A DNA stretch of 20,686 nt from a virus. Positions 1 through 7,954 of this stretch are shown here, in pieces. The notes under the pieces were generated by a model. That model saw only the letters and a list, made by a program, of their open reading frames with translations. It was not told the DNA's origin and made no database searches. How positions within the stretch are numbered: the stretch's first letter is position 1; each line of letters opens with the position of its first letter. Made by a program: the position numbers and the translations under genes. The DNA is taken from IMG/VR virus record IMGVR_UViG_3300030333_003410, positions 1 to 20,686 of that record; one strand, written 5' to 3'.

Positions 1-1
1 G

Positions 2-307
2 GTAAACATCATAAAACCTCTGGAACATAAGGACCTTCTATACCTCCTCGCAAGAAGCAGTATGGTAATTACTGATAGTGGGGGTATTCAAGAAGAGGCA
101 AGTTTCTATGGCAAGAAGATTTTGGTATGCAGAACGCAGACAGAACGACCTTCCCCAAATCAGATACTTGTGAGTGAACCTAATACGCTCGTAGCATCTT
201 TTCACAAGATGATGAAACAAGATATAAATAAAACAGAATGCCCATTCGGTGATGGTCAATCTTCCCAAAGAATATATTCAATTATGAAAGAATATAATTT
301 ACTATAA
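2..307 (+). CDS. wecB: UDP-N-acetylglucosamine 2-epimerase (non-hydrolysing), C-terminal part
   Basis: The 5' end is cut by the window; the frame is open from base 2 and ends at TAA 305-307, leaving about 101 codons. The visible part carries the family's C-terminal signature: a TDSGGIQEEA block followed by a Gly-Lys-Lys-hydrophobic stretch and TERP. This is the UDP-binding region of WecB-type epimerases, which interconvert UDP-GlcNAc and UDP-ManNAc in the cytoplasm. A start at 62 would begin inside this conserved core, so 62 is not the true start. It precedes a glycosyltransferase, so the pair may make and transfer a sugar for virion, DNA or host-surface decoration; that role is inferred. The family call is firm, the sugar and target are unknown. 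Confidence 0.9.
   Translation, partial: VNIIKPLEHKDLLYLLARSSMVITDSGGIQEEASFYGKKILVCRTQTERPSPNQILVSEPNTLVASFHKMMKQDINKTECPFGDGQSSQRIYSIMKEYNLL
223..230 (+). promoter_or_regulatory. Possible T4-type late promoter inside the epimerase gene
   Basis: TATAAATA is an exact match to the T4 late-promoter octamer, on the sense strand, 121 bases before the glycosyltransferase start. It lies in coding sequence of an A+T-rich gene, so a chance match is quite possible. If used, the transcript would start near 236 and carry a leader of about 108 bases. Confidence 0.25.
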
Positions 308-325
308 ACAATTCATTGTTATAAT
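307..325 (+). promoter_or_regulatory. Possible extended -10 promoter with overlapping inverted repeat
   Basis: TGTTATAAT at 317-325 fits an extended -10 element (TGnTATAAT). No good -35 box is seen. A perfect 6-base inverted repeat, AACAAT/ATTGTT with a 2-base spacer, covers 307-320 and overlaps the element, as an operator would. The predicted start, near 332, is just ahead of the glycosyltransferase ribosome binding site (CGGAG, about 332-336), giving a very short leader. Confidence 0.3.
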
Positions 326-343
326 GAAGCAACGGAGTACAGT

Positions 344-1675
344 ATGGCAAAACCAACAAAATCACTAGTGATGATTGTTAAGAACGAAGAACATATCATC
401 AAGGAATGTCTGGAGTCTATGGCTCCCCATATCGACAGATATGATATCACCGATACGGGTTCAACAGACAAAACAAAAGAAATCATCAAGGAGTTCTTCG
501 ATGAGAAGGGAATCCCTGGCGAAGTATATGACCACGAATGGGACGGGTTCGGTAAGTCACGAACACAATCATTCCGCAACGCAGAAAAGGGCGGAGCGGA
601 TTATGGTTGGGTAATTGATGCTGATGATAAGTTCATTGGTGAGTTTGCCTTCCCCGATGACATTGGTTTGGATGCATACGCACTTCGAATCAAGCGTGGA
701 GATTTTACTTGGTGGAGAAATCAAATCTTTAAGTTGGACGGCAATTGGAAGTATACTGGTGTTCTTCACGAATACGCAGAATGTCCTGCCAAACAAGAAG
801 ATGGTTCTCTTAAGCAGGGAAGACTTTCGCAGGAAGGTTACCACGTTGAAGCACGAACAATGGGTGCAAGAAACGTAGATATCGACCCAATAGAAAAGTA
901 TTCCAAGGATGCGGAAGTATTCCTCAGTTGTCTTACTAACGAAGAAGACCCAAACTACGAACCAGACAACACTCGGTATCTCTTTTACCTAGCACAATCT
1001 TACTTTGATTCAAAGCAATTTGATAAAGCATCAGAGTGGTATATGAAGAGAGCAGAATTGGGAGGATGGGAAGAAGAAGTATTCTATTCTCTATATCGTG
1101 TTGCCGTTTGTAGTAGTATTAATGGTGACCCTTGGGAAAAGACTATGCAGTATTTCCTTTCTGCTTGGAACTATCGTCCAGTTCGTGCAGAACCTATCTA
1201 CCAGATTGCAAGAATTTTCCGATTGTCTGGACACCCAAGACTTGGCTATCTTTTTGCAAAGCAAGCACACTCAATTCCTTTCCCCGCTCAGGACATTCTG
1301 TTCCTTGCAAATGAAGTATGGGACTGGCAGATTCTGGATGAAATTGCTTCGACCGCGTTTTATGTTGGTCAATTCCAAGAAGGTTATGATGCTTGTATGA
1401 AACTGCTACAGGAAAATAAATTCCCCGAATCTGAACGAGAAAGAGTTATGGGAAATCTTGAGCAGTATCAAATTAAGATTGCAGAGCAACAGCAACAGTA
1501 CGAGGCTCAAATGCTCCAGAACCAACAGATGAACGCTGAAATTGAACAGCGCCGTCAAGAACGGGAAGCATCGGAAAAAGAACAAAGAGCAGTAGCAAGA
1601 AAGAAAGCCGCAGAAAAGAAAGCAAAACAGAAGAAACAACGACAAAGACAACTCAAGAAAAAGCAAAAGGCATAA
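344..1675 (+). CDS. Family 2 glycosyltransferase with TPR-like middle and charged coiled-coil tail
   Basis: A 443-aa protein. Residues 6-100 form a GT-A (GT2) core: SLVMIVKNEE near the start, DTGSTDKT at 37-44 (nucleotide-sugar binding) and DADD at 92-95 (metal-binding DxD type). Residues about 195-370 are helical and rich in Tyr/Trp/Ala with TPR-like spacing. From about 371 the chain becomes Gln/Glu, then strongly Lys/Arg/Gln rich, ending in a basic tail. This GT2-plus-TPR arrangement occurs in bacteria and in phages, where it is often tied to glycan or protein glycosylation; donor and acceptor cannot be read here. ATG 344 is preceded by CGGAG at suitable spacing. It follows the epimerase with a 36-base gap, and the basic tail might bind nucleic acid or a virion partner (inference). 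Confidence 0.85.
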   Translation: MAKPTKSLVMIVKNEEHIIKECLESMAPHIDRYDITDTGSTDKTKEIIKEFFDEKGIPGEVYDHEWDGFGKSRTQSFRNAEKGGADYGWVIDADDKFIGEFAFPDDIGLDAYALRIKRGDFTWWRNQIFKLDGNWKYTGVLHEYAECPAKQEDGSLKQGRLSQEGYHVEARTMGARNVDIDPIEKYSKDAEVFLSCLTNEEDPNYEPDNTRYLFYLAQSYFDSKQFDKASEWYMKRAELGGWEEEVFYSLYRVAVCSSINGDPWEKTMQYFLSAWNYRPVRAEPIYQIARIFRLSGHPRLGYLFAKQAHSIPFPAQDILFLANEVWDWQILDEIASTAFYVGQFQEGYDACMKLLQENKFPESERERVMGNLEQYQIKIAEQQQQYEAQMLQNQQMNAEIEQRRQEREASEKEQRAVARKKAAEKKAKQKKQRQRQLKKKQKA

Positions 1676-1682
1676 ATAGGAT
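1671..1682 (+). promoter_or_regulatory. Late-promoter-like box abutting the next start codon
   Basis: CATAAATA at 1671-1678 is one base off the T4 late octamer. Its first base lies exactly 12 bases before ATG 1683. By T4 geometry transcription would begin at or beside that ATG. The same spacing is seen at 16560 and 18405. It overlaps the TAA stop (1673-1675) of the glycosyltransferase. Confidence 0.45.
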
Positions 1683-2150
1683 ATGAAAGCAGGAAAATAC
1701 GACATCTCAGTTGACCAAGGCTCTACCTTTATTTTCCATATGGGTTATTGCGATTCTTCGGGTGCATCAGTTGACCTATCTGGACATACTGCTTCGATGC
1801 AAGTAAGAAGGTCGGTAATAGACTCCCAGTTGATTCTTGATATTTCTGGAGGAGCAAGTGGGTTTGGTGGTGTAACAGGTGGAGGAATTACTGGTGAGTT
1901 TCTAGCAGGTTCTCTGTCTGGTCCTAGTGGTGGTGGTTCTGCCGCTAGGGACATAAGTGGAATCACCCTAAACGCTTCTACATCTGGAGCAACAGGAACA
2001 ATCGGTGGAGTTTATATTTACATTGATTCAGATACTATGAAAAATGTTCCGCCAGGAAACCACTACTATGATTTCGAATTTGATAATGGCGGTGTTATTA
2101 CCAAAGTCATTTCTGGAAGATTTGAAGTCGAAGGTGAAGTTACCCGATGA
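1683..2150 (+). CDS. Probable virion protein, Ig-like/BppU-like beta-sandwich
   Basis: A 155-aa protein. The N-terminal third (DISVDQGSTF, then DLSGHTASMQVRRS at about 34-47) and the C-terminal third (about 120-155, ending in a GRFEVEGEVTR-type strand) resemble a small beta-sandwich protein common in tailed phages and likened to the N-terminal domain of baseplate protein BppU. The middle, about 56-95, is a Gly/Ser-rich insertion. No signal peptide is seen. It probably sits on the tail or baseplate; this is inferred from resemblance and from its late-type promoter. The only usable start is ATG 1683, which has no well-placed ribosome binding site. It ends in an ATGA overlap with the next small gene. 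Confidence 0.65.
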   Translation: MKAGKYDISVDQGSTFIFHMGYCDSSGASVDLSGHTASMQVRRSVIDSQLILDISGGASGFGGVTGGGITGEFLAGSLSGPSGGGSAARDISGITLNASTSGATGTIGGVYIYIDSDTMKNVPPGNHYYDFEFDNGGVITKVISGRFEVEGEVTR

Positions 2151-2257
2151 TTGTTAATGTAAGAAAACCAAAACCAAATAAAGTGACAATAACTTCAAAG
2201 AATACTATTGTAATCACCCAACAGGATGATAGAATAGTACTCGTTAAAACATCTTGA
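2147..2257 (+). CDS. Small unknown protein (36 aa), coupled to the virion gene
   Basis: ATG 2147 shares ATGA with the stop of the preceding gene and the frame ends at TGA 2255-2257. The product begins MIVNVRKPKPNK and then alternates hydrophobic and Thr/Ser residues with a strand-like pattern (VTITS, TIVITQ, RIVLVKT), suggesting a short beta structure. It is rich in Lys and Val/Ile, with no Cys and no membrane segment. The one-base-shifted overlap is the same coupling seen at several other junctions here, which favours a real gene over chance. I do not recognise it. It may be a partner of the upstream virion protein. Confidence 0.5.
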   Translation: MIVNVRKPKPNKVTITSKNTIVITQQDDRIVLVKTS

Positions 2258-2276
2258 ACTAAGAGGTATTTTTATT

Positions 2277-2783
2277 ATGATGAGACTAGAATGTTATCGC
2301 ATTCACGAAGATGTGACATTACCAAAAGTTGCAACACAGGGTTCTGCTTGTTTTGATGTATACGCATACATTAAACCAACTATCCCTGTTACTGTATATG
2401 GAATGGACAACAAGAAAGAAGAGGTTCTTCCACTGGATGGAAGAATCGCCTTAAGACCAGGCGACAGAGTTCTTGTCCCAACAGGAATCATCTTCAAAAT
2501 TCCATTTGGAGTTTCGATGAGACTACACGCAAGGTCAAGCGTTTCTCTTAAGAAGGGCTTAATTATGCCAAATGGTGAAGGTATCATCGACAGCGATTAT
2601 CACCACGAAACATTTGTTATGTTGTATAATGCTTCGGCAGATACAGTTTATATTGAAGACAACGAAAGAGTCGCACAGGGCGAACTCCTAGAAAATAATT
2701 TCGTTGATGTTTGGGAAACCTTTGAAAAGCCAGGACAAACCACAGAACGAGTTGGTGGATTCGGCTCGACTGGAGTTAAATGA
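2277..2783 (+). CDS. dut: dUTP diphosphatase (dUTPase)
   Basis: A 168-aa trimeric-type dUTPase, hydrolysing dUTP to dUMP and diphosphate; this keeps uracil out of phage DNA and feeds dTMP synthesis. All five motifs are visible: GSACFDVYA (about 22-30), HARSSVSLKKGL (about 84-95), GIIDSDYHHE (about 102-111), ERVAQGEL and the C-terminal RVGGFGSTG. It is slightly longer than the usual 150 aa because of an insertion after motif 1. ATG 2277 is followed at once by a second ATG at 2280, and AGAGG at about 2261-2265 serves either. The stop overlaps the next start (ATGA, 2780-2783). Substrate dUMP would go to ThyX, encoded at 11460. Confidence 0.93.
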   Translation: MMRLECYRIHEDVTLPKVATQGSACFDVYAYIKPTIPVTVYGMDNKKEEVLPLDGRIALRPGDRVLVPTGIIFKIPFGVSMRLHARSSVSLKKGLIMPNGEGIIDSDYHHETFVMLYNASADTVYIEDNERVAQGELLENNFVDVWETFEKPGQTTERVGGFGSTGVK

Positions 2784-3103
2784 TGAACCGTAAAGAATTG
2801 TTTCAGAGACACAAAGAAATCTGTGGCGAAGCACTAGCCATTATGGAAAAGAAAAATCACGACTATGCAGGAGAGAACGGCGATTCTCCGTTTGCAAACT
2901 TTACTCGCTCTGAAGATATGGGTATCTGTTCCACCGAACAAGGCTTTTTAGTTAGGCTTTGTGATAAACTTTCCCGCCTTTCTACATTCGCCAGTGCAGG
3001 TGAACTCAAGGTGGACAACGAAGGTTACCACGACGCCATTGTTGACATCATCAACTACTGCGTTCTTTTTGATGGATATGTTTCCTCGAAAAAGGTTGAC
3101 TAA
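2780..3103 (+). CDS. DUF1599 / nucleotide-modification-associated domain 1 protein
   Basis: A 107-aa helical protein. Its N-terminal pattern (KKNHDYAGENGDSPFANF, about 24-41) followed by GICSTEQG, LVRLCDKLSRLS (about 57-69), an acidic patch and a hydrophobic helix (DAIVDIINYCVLF) fits the DUF1599 or NMAD1 family. That family is thought to be related to all-alpha (MazG-like) nucleotide pyrophosphohydrolases and is common beside thymidylate and nucleotide genes in phages. Translation is coupled to dUTPase by an ATGA overlap, consistent with a nucleotide-pool role. The reaction is not established; catalytic residues cannot be assigned with certainty. Confidence 0.7.
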   Translation: MMNRKELFQRHKEICGEALAIMEKKNHDYAGENGDSPFANFTRSEDMGICSTEQGFLVRLCDKLSRLSTFASAGELKVDNEGYHDAIVDIINYCVLFDGYVSSKKVD

Positions 3104-3123
3104 CCAAAAATCTGTGGTACAAT
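3096..3123 (+). promoter_or_regulatory. Sigma70-like promoter before the lysozyme gene
   Basis: TTGACT (3096-3101) and TACAAT (3118-3123) are 16 bases apart, each one base off consensus. The -10 box begins 12 bases before ATG 3130, so the predicted transcript start falls on or next to the start codon and no ribosome binding site is visible. The -35 box overlaps the stop codon of the preceding gene. Confidence 0.55.
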
Positions 3124-3129
3124 CTTCGT

Positions 3130-3552
3130 ATGAAGATTTCACTGATAGCGTTATGTCTTGTTACCGCCACTTATGCTGAAACAGAAAAGCCTCACAGGGA
3201 ACTGCTCGATGCAATCTGTCAAGTAGAATCGAACTGCAATCCAGACGCCGTTGGTGATAACGGAAACGCAATCGGCGCATATCAGATTTGGTATGACTAC
3301 TGGTACGATGCAGTTACTTTCAGAGATGATGATGACCTTGAACTTTCAGACGGTTATAAAAGTTGCTACGATAAAGACTATTCCGAAAAGGTAGTGCTTG
3401 TATACTGGGAACGGTATGCTACAATGAAGCGACTTGGAAGGACACCCACCGATGAAGACCGAGCAAGGATTCACAATGGAGGCCCGAATGGTTACAAGAA
3501 AGAAGCAACAGACGGTTACTGGAGCAAAGTGAAGAAGCGGCTAGATGAGTGA
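3130..3552 (+). CDS. Secreted i-type (destabilase-like) lysozyme, probable endolysin
   Basis: A 140-aa protein with a short signal peptide (residues 1-16, cut expected after ATYA). The mature part resembles invertebrate-type lysozymes: ICQVESNC at 29-36, with E33 matching the catalytic Glu; an Asp-rich loop with D39/D43; GAYQIWYDYW at 49-58; and the family's C-terminal block RIHNGGPNGY at 113-122 followed by YWSKV. These enzymes cleave the MurNAc-GlcNAc bond of peptidoglycan. Unlike animal members it has few Cys (C30, C36, C79). The signal peptide suggests Sec export, so release might not depend wholly on a holin. The gene has its own promoter-like boxes and overlaps the polymerase start by 8 bases. 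Confidence 0.8.
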   Translation: MKISLIALCLVTATYAETEKPHRELLDAICQVESNCNPDAVGDNGNAIGAYQIWYDYWYDAVTFRDDDDLELSDGYKSCYDKDYSEKVVLVYWERYATMKRLGRTPTDEDRARIHNGGPNGYKKEATDGYWSKVKKRLDE

Positions 3553-6079
3553 ATTCTATACAAACATCTCAATGCGTGGAAAATACATTCTCTATCGTGG
3601 TATCGATGAGAATGGTAATCGGGTAAACAGGAAAGAAGAATTCCATCCCACCCTCTTCGTGCCCTCTCAGGATGAAACTGACTGGAGGACACTGGAGGGT
3701 TTCTACGTTGAACCATTCCGACCTGGCAACATTCCAGAGACACGCGACTTCATCAATCAATACAAAGATGTGAAGGGGTTCGATGTTTATGGTAACACTG
3801 ATTATATTTGCCAGTATATTGCGGACAACTATCCTTCGGATGTTGACTATGACATTTCGAATATTGTAATTGCAAACATCGACATCGAAACAGAATCCGA
3901 ATATGGATTCCCGCAAGTTGACAATCCGAAAGAAAGAGTAAATGCTATCTCCGTAGATTTCAACGGAACGATGCACGTTTTCGGGTTGGGTGATTTCAAT
4001 CTAACCTCGGAAGAGGCAGACTATCAGTACAAGTGCGAAACCGAAGAAGAACTGCTTCGGGGTTTCCTTGAGTTGTGGGAAAAAGAATCACCCGACATCA
4101 TCACTGGTTGGAATGTTCGGTTCTTTGATATTCCGTATCTGGTGAATCGTATCGCAACGGTGATTGATGTCACGGATGCGAAGCGTATGTCTCCTTGGAA
4201 AATGCTCAAGGAGCGTAAGGTGGAGAAGTGGAATCGGGAGAACACCTGTTACGAACTTGGTGGTATTGCCACTCTTGACTATTATGAACTGTACAAGACA
4301 TTTACTTATGTCAATCAGGCTTCGTATTCGCTAAACCACATTGCAGAAGTTGAGTTGGGCGAAAAGAAGTTGGACTATTCGGAATATGATTCGATGTCTG
4401 AATTCTACAAGAACGATTTCCAGAAGTTTATGGAATACAATGTTCTCGACACTCGACTGGTGATGAAACTCGAAGACAAGATGAAGTTGCTTGAACTTGC
4501 CATATCTCTTGCATATGCAGCCAAGGTGAACTTCAATGATGTCTTCGGTCAGGTGCGAATGTGGGATTCAATCATCTATCATTATCTCAATGAACACAAG
4601 ATTGCGATTCCCCCAAAGAAGGGTTCCACGAAGGACGCACAATACGCAGGTGCGTATGTCAAAGACCCTATCACTGGTATGCACGACTGGGTTGTCTCGT
4701 TCGACTTGAACAGTCTGTATCCTCACTTGATTATGCAGTACAACATCAGTCCAGAGACAAAGATTGATGGGAAAGATTATTCCATCACTCCGAACTCTAT
4801 TCTTAAAGGCAAGGAAGTCGCACACGATGCCTATTCTATTGCGGCGAATGGAACTTCTTATCGTAAAGACCACCAAGGATTTCTTCCTGCTCTAATGGAG
4901 AAGTTGTACAAAGAACGCAAGATGTACAAGAAGAAGATGATTGAGTGTCAAAAGCAGAAGCAAGAGATTCCAAAGATGAATATGCCTACGCTAGGCAGAC
5001 ACGCACTGGATACGAAACTCTCGAAAGAGATTGCGAAGTACAACAACTTCCAATTGGTTCGTAAGATTCAGTTGAACTCTGCTTATGGTGCGATTGGTAA
5101 TGAGTGGTTCCGATACTTCGATGTCGATATGGCAGAAGCAATCACTCTATCTGGACAGTTGAGTATTCGCTGGATTGCGAATCATCTTAACGATTTTTTG
5201 AATGAGACAATCGGAACAAAGGAGTATGATTATGTTGTTGCATCTGACACAGATTCTGTTTATCTTCGTCTTGGGAATTTGGTGGACAAAGTATGTGGGG
5301 GTAAGTCCGAGTCGGAGGTGGTTGAATTCCTCAACAAAGCCTCTGAGGAAATAATCCTACCTTTCATCAAAAAGAAGTATGACCAACTTGCTTGTAAGAT
5401 GAACGCATACGAAAACAAGATGGTGATGGACAGAGAGTGTATCGCATCGAAGGCGGTTTGGACTGCGAAGAAGCGATATATGATGCTCGTCCACGACTCC
5501 GAAGGTATTCGTTACGCAGAACCCAAGATGAAAATTATGGGTATCGAAACGACTCGTAGTTCTACGCCTCAGGTTGTTCGTGATGCGTTGACAGAAGCCA
5601 TCAAGTTGATTCTAACTACTGATGAAAAGACAGTAATCAAATTCATTGAGGATTTCAGAACACAGTTCAACCAGTTTACACCAGAGGAGATTGCTTTCCC
5701 TAGAAGCGTGAACGGTATGAAGAAGTATATCGACAGGGCTACCATCTACAAGAAGTCTACTCCCATTGCGGTAAAGGGTTCTTTGATTTACAATCATTAC
5801 ATCAAAGAACTCGGAGTCACGGACAAGCACAGGGAGATTGTCGATGGTGACAAAATTAAATTCCTGCATCTAATCAAACCCAATCCACTTGGCGGAATTG
5901 CAGGTACTGACCAAGTGGTAGCATTTCCAAATGACCTTCCTAGAGAATTTAAAATAGAGAAGTTCATTGATTATGAAATGCAATTCGAAAAGTCATTTCT
6001 TTTCCCACTCAAGAACATTCTTGAAATCATCGGATGGCAGTGGGAAGAGGTTTCATCTTTAGAAGGATTTTTTGTATGA
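3545..6079 (+). CDS. 43: Family B DNA polymerase (T4 gp43 type)
   Basis: An 844-aa replicative polymerase with 3'-5' exonuclease, a little shorter than T4 gp43. The exonuclease part shows DIETE at 113-117 (Exo I), GWNVRFFDIPYLVNR at 188-202 (Exo II) and YNVLDTRLV near 299-307 (Exo III). The polymerase part shows motif A DLNSLYP starting at D387, motif B K507 with NSAYG, and motif C SDTDS at 567-571, followed by KKRYMM. All catalytic Asp residues are present. It would copy phage DNA at the fork with the helicase and primase encoded downstream. The start at 3545 lies inside the end of the lysozyme gene and has no clear ribosome binding site, suggesting coupled translation. Confidence 0.97.
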   Translation: MSEFYTNISMRGKYILYRGIDENGNRVNRKEEFHPTLFVPSQDETDWRTLEGFYVEPFRPGNIPETRDFINQYKDVKGFDVYGNTDYICQYIADNYPSDVDYDISNIVIANIDIETESEYGFPQVDNPKERVNAISVDFNGTMHVFGLGDFNLTSEEADYQYKCETEEELLRGFLELWEKESPDIITGWNVRFFDIPYLVNRIATVIDVTDAKRMSPWKMLKERKVEKWNRENTCYELGGIATLDYYELYKTFTYVNQASYSLNHIAEVELGEKKLDYSEYDSMSEFYKNDFQKFMEYNVLDTRLVMKLEDKMKLLELAISLAYAAKVNFNDVFGQVRMWDSIIYHYLNEHKIAIPPKKGSTKDAQYAGAYVKDPITGMHDWVVSFDLNSLYPHLIMQYNISPETKIDGKDYSITPNSILKGKEVAHDAYSIAANGTSYRKDHQGFLPALMEKLYKERKMYKKKMIECQKQKQEIPKMNMPTLGRHALDTKLSKEIAKYNNFQLVRKIQLNSAYGAIGNEWFRYFDVDMAEAITLSGQLSIRWIANHLNDFLNETIGTKEYDYVVASDTDSVYLRLGNLVDKVCGGKSESEVVEFLNKASEEIILPFIKKKYDQLACKMNAYENKMVMDRECIASKAVWTAKKRYMMLVHDSEGIRYAEPKMKIMGIETTRSSTPQVVRDALTEAIKLILTTDEKTVIKFIEDFRTQFNQFTPEEIAFPRSVNGMKKYIDRATIYKKSTPIAVKGSLIYNHYIKELGVTDKHREIVDGDKIKFLHLIKPNPLGGIAGTDQVVAFPNDLPREFKIEKFIDYEMQFEKSFLFPLKNILEIIGWQWEEVSSLEGFFV

Positions 6080-6249
6080 TTGAAGAAAAAGCAAAGAGAA
6101 TAATCATAGATATATTACAGTCAAAGCAAAATGAATTGCGTGATATATTAAAAGAGTGCCAATCAGACCCAGACTGTCCTTTGGAGGTCAGTAATGATTT
6201 GATTGAAGGACTGAGTGAACTGGAATATGCAATTGGAGAAATAAAATGA
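6076..6249 (+). CDS. Small acidic helical protein (57 aa), unknown
   Basis: ATG 6076 shares ATGA with the polymerase stop; a longer version starting at 6034 would lie within the polymerase and is unlikely. The product begins MIEEKAKRIIIDILQ and is almost wholly helix-forming, with two Cys (C28, C34) flanking a DPD turn and Leu/Ile heptads on both sides, as in a short helical hairpin. It overlaps the next gene by another ATGA (6246-6249). Small genes in this position are common in T4-like phages, but I do not recognise this one. It may assist the polymerase or recombinase. Confidence 0.65.
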   Translation: MIEEKAKRIIIDILQSKQNELRDILKECQSDPDCPLEVSNDLIEGLSELEYAIGEIK

Positions 6250-6560
6250 ATGTAAAGATTTTAAAACTAAAAAACTCAGAGGAGTTTATGTGTGAATTGG
6301 TAGAAGAAAAGGAAGACCATTACGTCATCAAAAATCCTGTCATTCTTCTTCCAACACAAAACCAAACTATTGCAATGTCGCCTTGGCTTCCTTTTGCAAA
6401 AATGGAAAAGAAAGAAGTAGAATTTAAAAAGGATTTGGTTATGCTGGTTGTAGATGTAATTGACCAGATTGAAGACCAATATACCAAACAGTTCAGTGCG
6501 GTACTTGCACCAAAGTCAAAGTTGGTAACACCAGATGGTCCTATTGGACTAGCAAGATAA
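6246..6560 (+). CDS. Sm-like small protein, conserved type in marine T4-like phages
   Basis: A 104-aa protein. Its start (MNVKILKLKNSEEFMCELVEE) and the later VIKNPVILLPTQ and LVMLVVDV blocks give the strongly bent beta-strand order of Sm/LSm-like domains: strand, loop with Asn-Ser-Glu-Glu, strand, NP, strand. Proteins of this look are frequent beside uvsX in marine T4-like phages. Sm folds often bind RNA or act as oligomeric scaffolds, but no function can be assigned here. The C-terminal QYTKQFSAVLAPKSK stretch is probably unstructured or a final strand. Its start overlaps the preceding gene by ATGA and it is followed 10 bases later by uvsX. Confidence 0.65.
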   Translation: MNVKILKLKNSEEFMCELVEEKEDHYVIKNPVILLPTQNQTIAMSPWLPFAKMEKKEVEFKKDLVMLVVDVIDQIEDQYTKQFSAVLAPKSKLVTPDGPIGLAR

Positions 6561-6570
6561 AGGATGAAAA

Positions 6571-7647
6571 ATGCAAAACAGTTTTCTAAACAGTATGCTC
6601 AAAGAGGCAGGTAATAAGTATGCGTCGATTGCGTCAGACGGCATTGATGGCAGTGATGTTAGCGGTTGGGTTGATACAGGCAGTTATTCTTTTAACGCCT
6701 TACTTTCTGGTTCTCTGTTTGGTGGTATACCTAATAATAAGATTACTGCACTAGCAGGAGAATCTGCAACAGGTAAGACTTACTTCACTCTTGGAATTTG
6801 CGACAAGTTCCTTCGTGATAATCCTACAGGTAATGTTCTTTACTTTGATTCTGAATCTGCCGTTACTTCAGAAATGATTGCAGAACGAGGTATCGACCCA
6901 TCCCGTGTTGGTATTTTCCCAGTTGCAACAGTTGAAGAGTTTCGTCATCAGGCAATCAAGATTGTAGATGCTTACTCTGAACTTCCGAAAGAACAGCAGA
7001 CTCCAATGATTATTGTGCTGGATTCGCTTGGACAACTTTCGACTGCGAAGGAAATGCAGGACACCGCAGATGGTAAGGGAACGAGAGATATGACTCGCGC
7101 CCAAGTTATCAAGGCGACTTTCCGTGTGCTTACTCTCAAGTTGGGAGCCGCAGGGATTCCGTTGATTCTTACCAACCATACCTACGATGTGATTGGTTCG
7201 ATGTTCCCACAAAAGGAGATGAGTGGTGGTTCTGGTCTGAAGTATGCCGCTTCCACTATCATTTACCTTTCGAAGAAGAAGGTGAAGGAGGGAACCGATA
7301 TCATCGGAAATATCATCCACTGCAAGTTGTTCAAGAGCAGACTCACCAAGGAAAATTCTATGGTGGATGTGATGCTGAATTATGACCACGGACTCAATCC
7401 GTATTATGGTCTTGTTGATATTGCCATTAAGTACGATATCTTCAAGAAGGTTTCGACACGCATCGAACTACCAGACGGAACAAAGGCTTACGAAAAGTCC
7501 ATCTACAAGAACCCAGAAAAGTACTTCACTGAAGAAGTTATGCAAAGACTCGAAGAGGCAGTTGCAAAAGAATTCAAGTATGGTAATATGTCTATCGATG
7601 ACGAACAAGAAGTCGAAGAATTGGAAGCAGTAACAGACGATGCTTGA
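6571..7647 (+). CDS. uvsX: UvsX, RecA-like recombinase
   Basis: A 358-aa strand-exchange ATPase of the T4 UvsX type. Walker A is GESATGKT at 63-70 and Walker B is MIIVLDS at 146-152. The loop regions GTRDMTRAQ and the NHTY segment (switch region) are in place, and the acidic C-terminal tail (about 340-358) is typical. It coats single-stranded DNA and drives recombination-dependent replication and repair. It begins 10 bases after the Sm-like gene, with AAGGATG close to the start. It overlaps the next gene by 8 bases. Nothing is missing from the ATPase core. Confidence 0.95.
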   Translation: MQNSFLNSMLKEAGNKYASIASDGIDGSDVSGWVDTGSYSFNALLSGSLFGGIPNNKITALAGESATGKTYFTLGICDKFLRDNPTGNVLYFDSESAVTSEMIAERGIDPSRVGIFPVATVEEFRHQAIKIVDAYSELPKEQQTPMIIVLDSLGQLSTAKEMQDTADGKGTRDMTRAQVIKATFRVLTLKLGAAGIPLILTNHTYDVIGSMFPQKEMSGGSGLKYAASTIIYLSKKKVKEGTDIIGNIIHCKLFKSRLTKENSMVDVMLNYDHGLNPYYGLVDIAIKYDIFKKVSTRIELPDGTKAYEKSIYKNPEKYFTEEVMQRLEEAVAKEFKYGNMSIDDEQEVEELEAVTDDA

Positions 7648-7954
7648 ATACACTTATGTAAATCATCCTGCCGCCGAAAAGAAGCAGGCAATAGAAATTA
7701 AAAATGGGGAGTATGCGGGAATTGTATTCCACTACAACCAAGTTAGTTTCTATGAGGAGGATGATACACCTCACGTTAAATTTGACTATGATATTCTTAA
7801 GGGTACAGACCCAAACACAGAAGAGTTCACCAATCTGTTAGGTGACATCGTAGTTGATATTTTGGAACGAGAGTTCAAACGCTCCAGTGGAGGAGTCCTT
7901 GTAGATGAATCAGACTATAGAGAAAACGATACTAAAGAACCTTCTAAAAAATGA
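7640..7954 (+). CDS. Unknown protein between uvsX and the helicase gene
   Basis: A 104-aa acidic protein starting [10 protein letters not shown]. It has an alternating strand pattern in the first 55 residues ([24 protein letters not shown]), an amphipathic helix ([19 protein letters not shown], about 65-83) and a charged, probably flexible tail (about 84-104). A small gene in this position is usual in marine T4-like phages, so it is probably a replication accessory protein, but I cannot name its job. Its last 50 bases also encode the helicase start in another frame, an unusually long overlap for this window, so its flexible tail may exist mainly because of that dual coding. Confidence 0.75.
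   Translation: MLEYTYVNHPAAEKKQAIEIKNGEYAGIVFHYNQVSFYEEDDTPHVKFDYDILKGTDPNTEEFTNLLGDIVVDILEREFKRSSGGVLVDESDYRENDTKEPSKK

Noticed and set aside
3569-3976. 135-codon minus-strand frame opposite the polymerase N-terminus
   Set aside because: Antisense to the conserved exonuclease region and without any family resemblance.
6034-6075. Longer N-terminus for the 57-aa gene, starting at 6034
   Set aside because: It would lie inside the polymerase gene, and ATG 6076 has the ATGA coupling used at other junctions.
6868-7389. 173-codon open frame on the minus strand within uvsX
   Set aside because: It lies wholly antisense to a clear recombinase gene, shows no recognisable domain or good start signal, and its composition follows from the sense codons.
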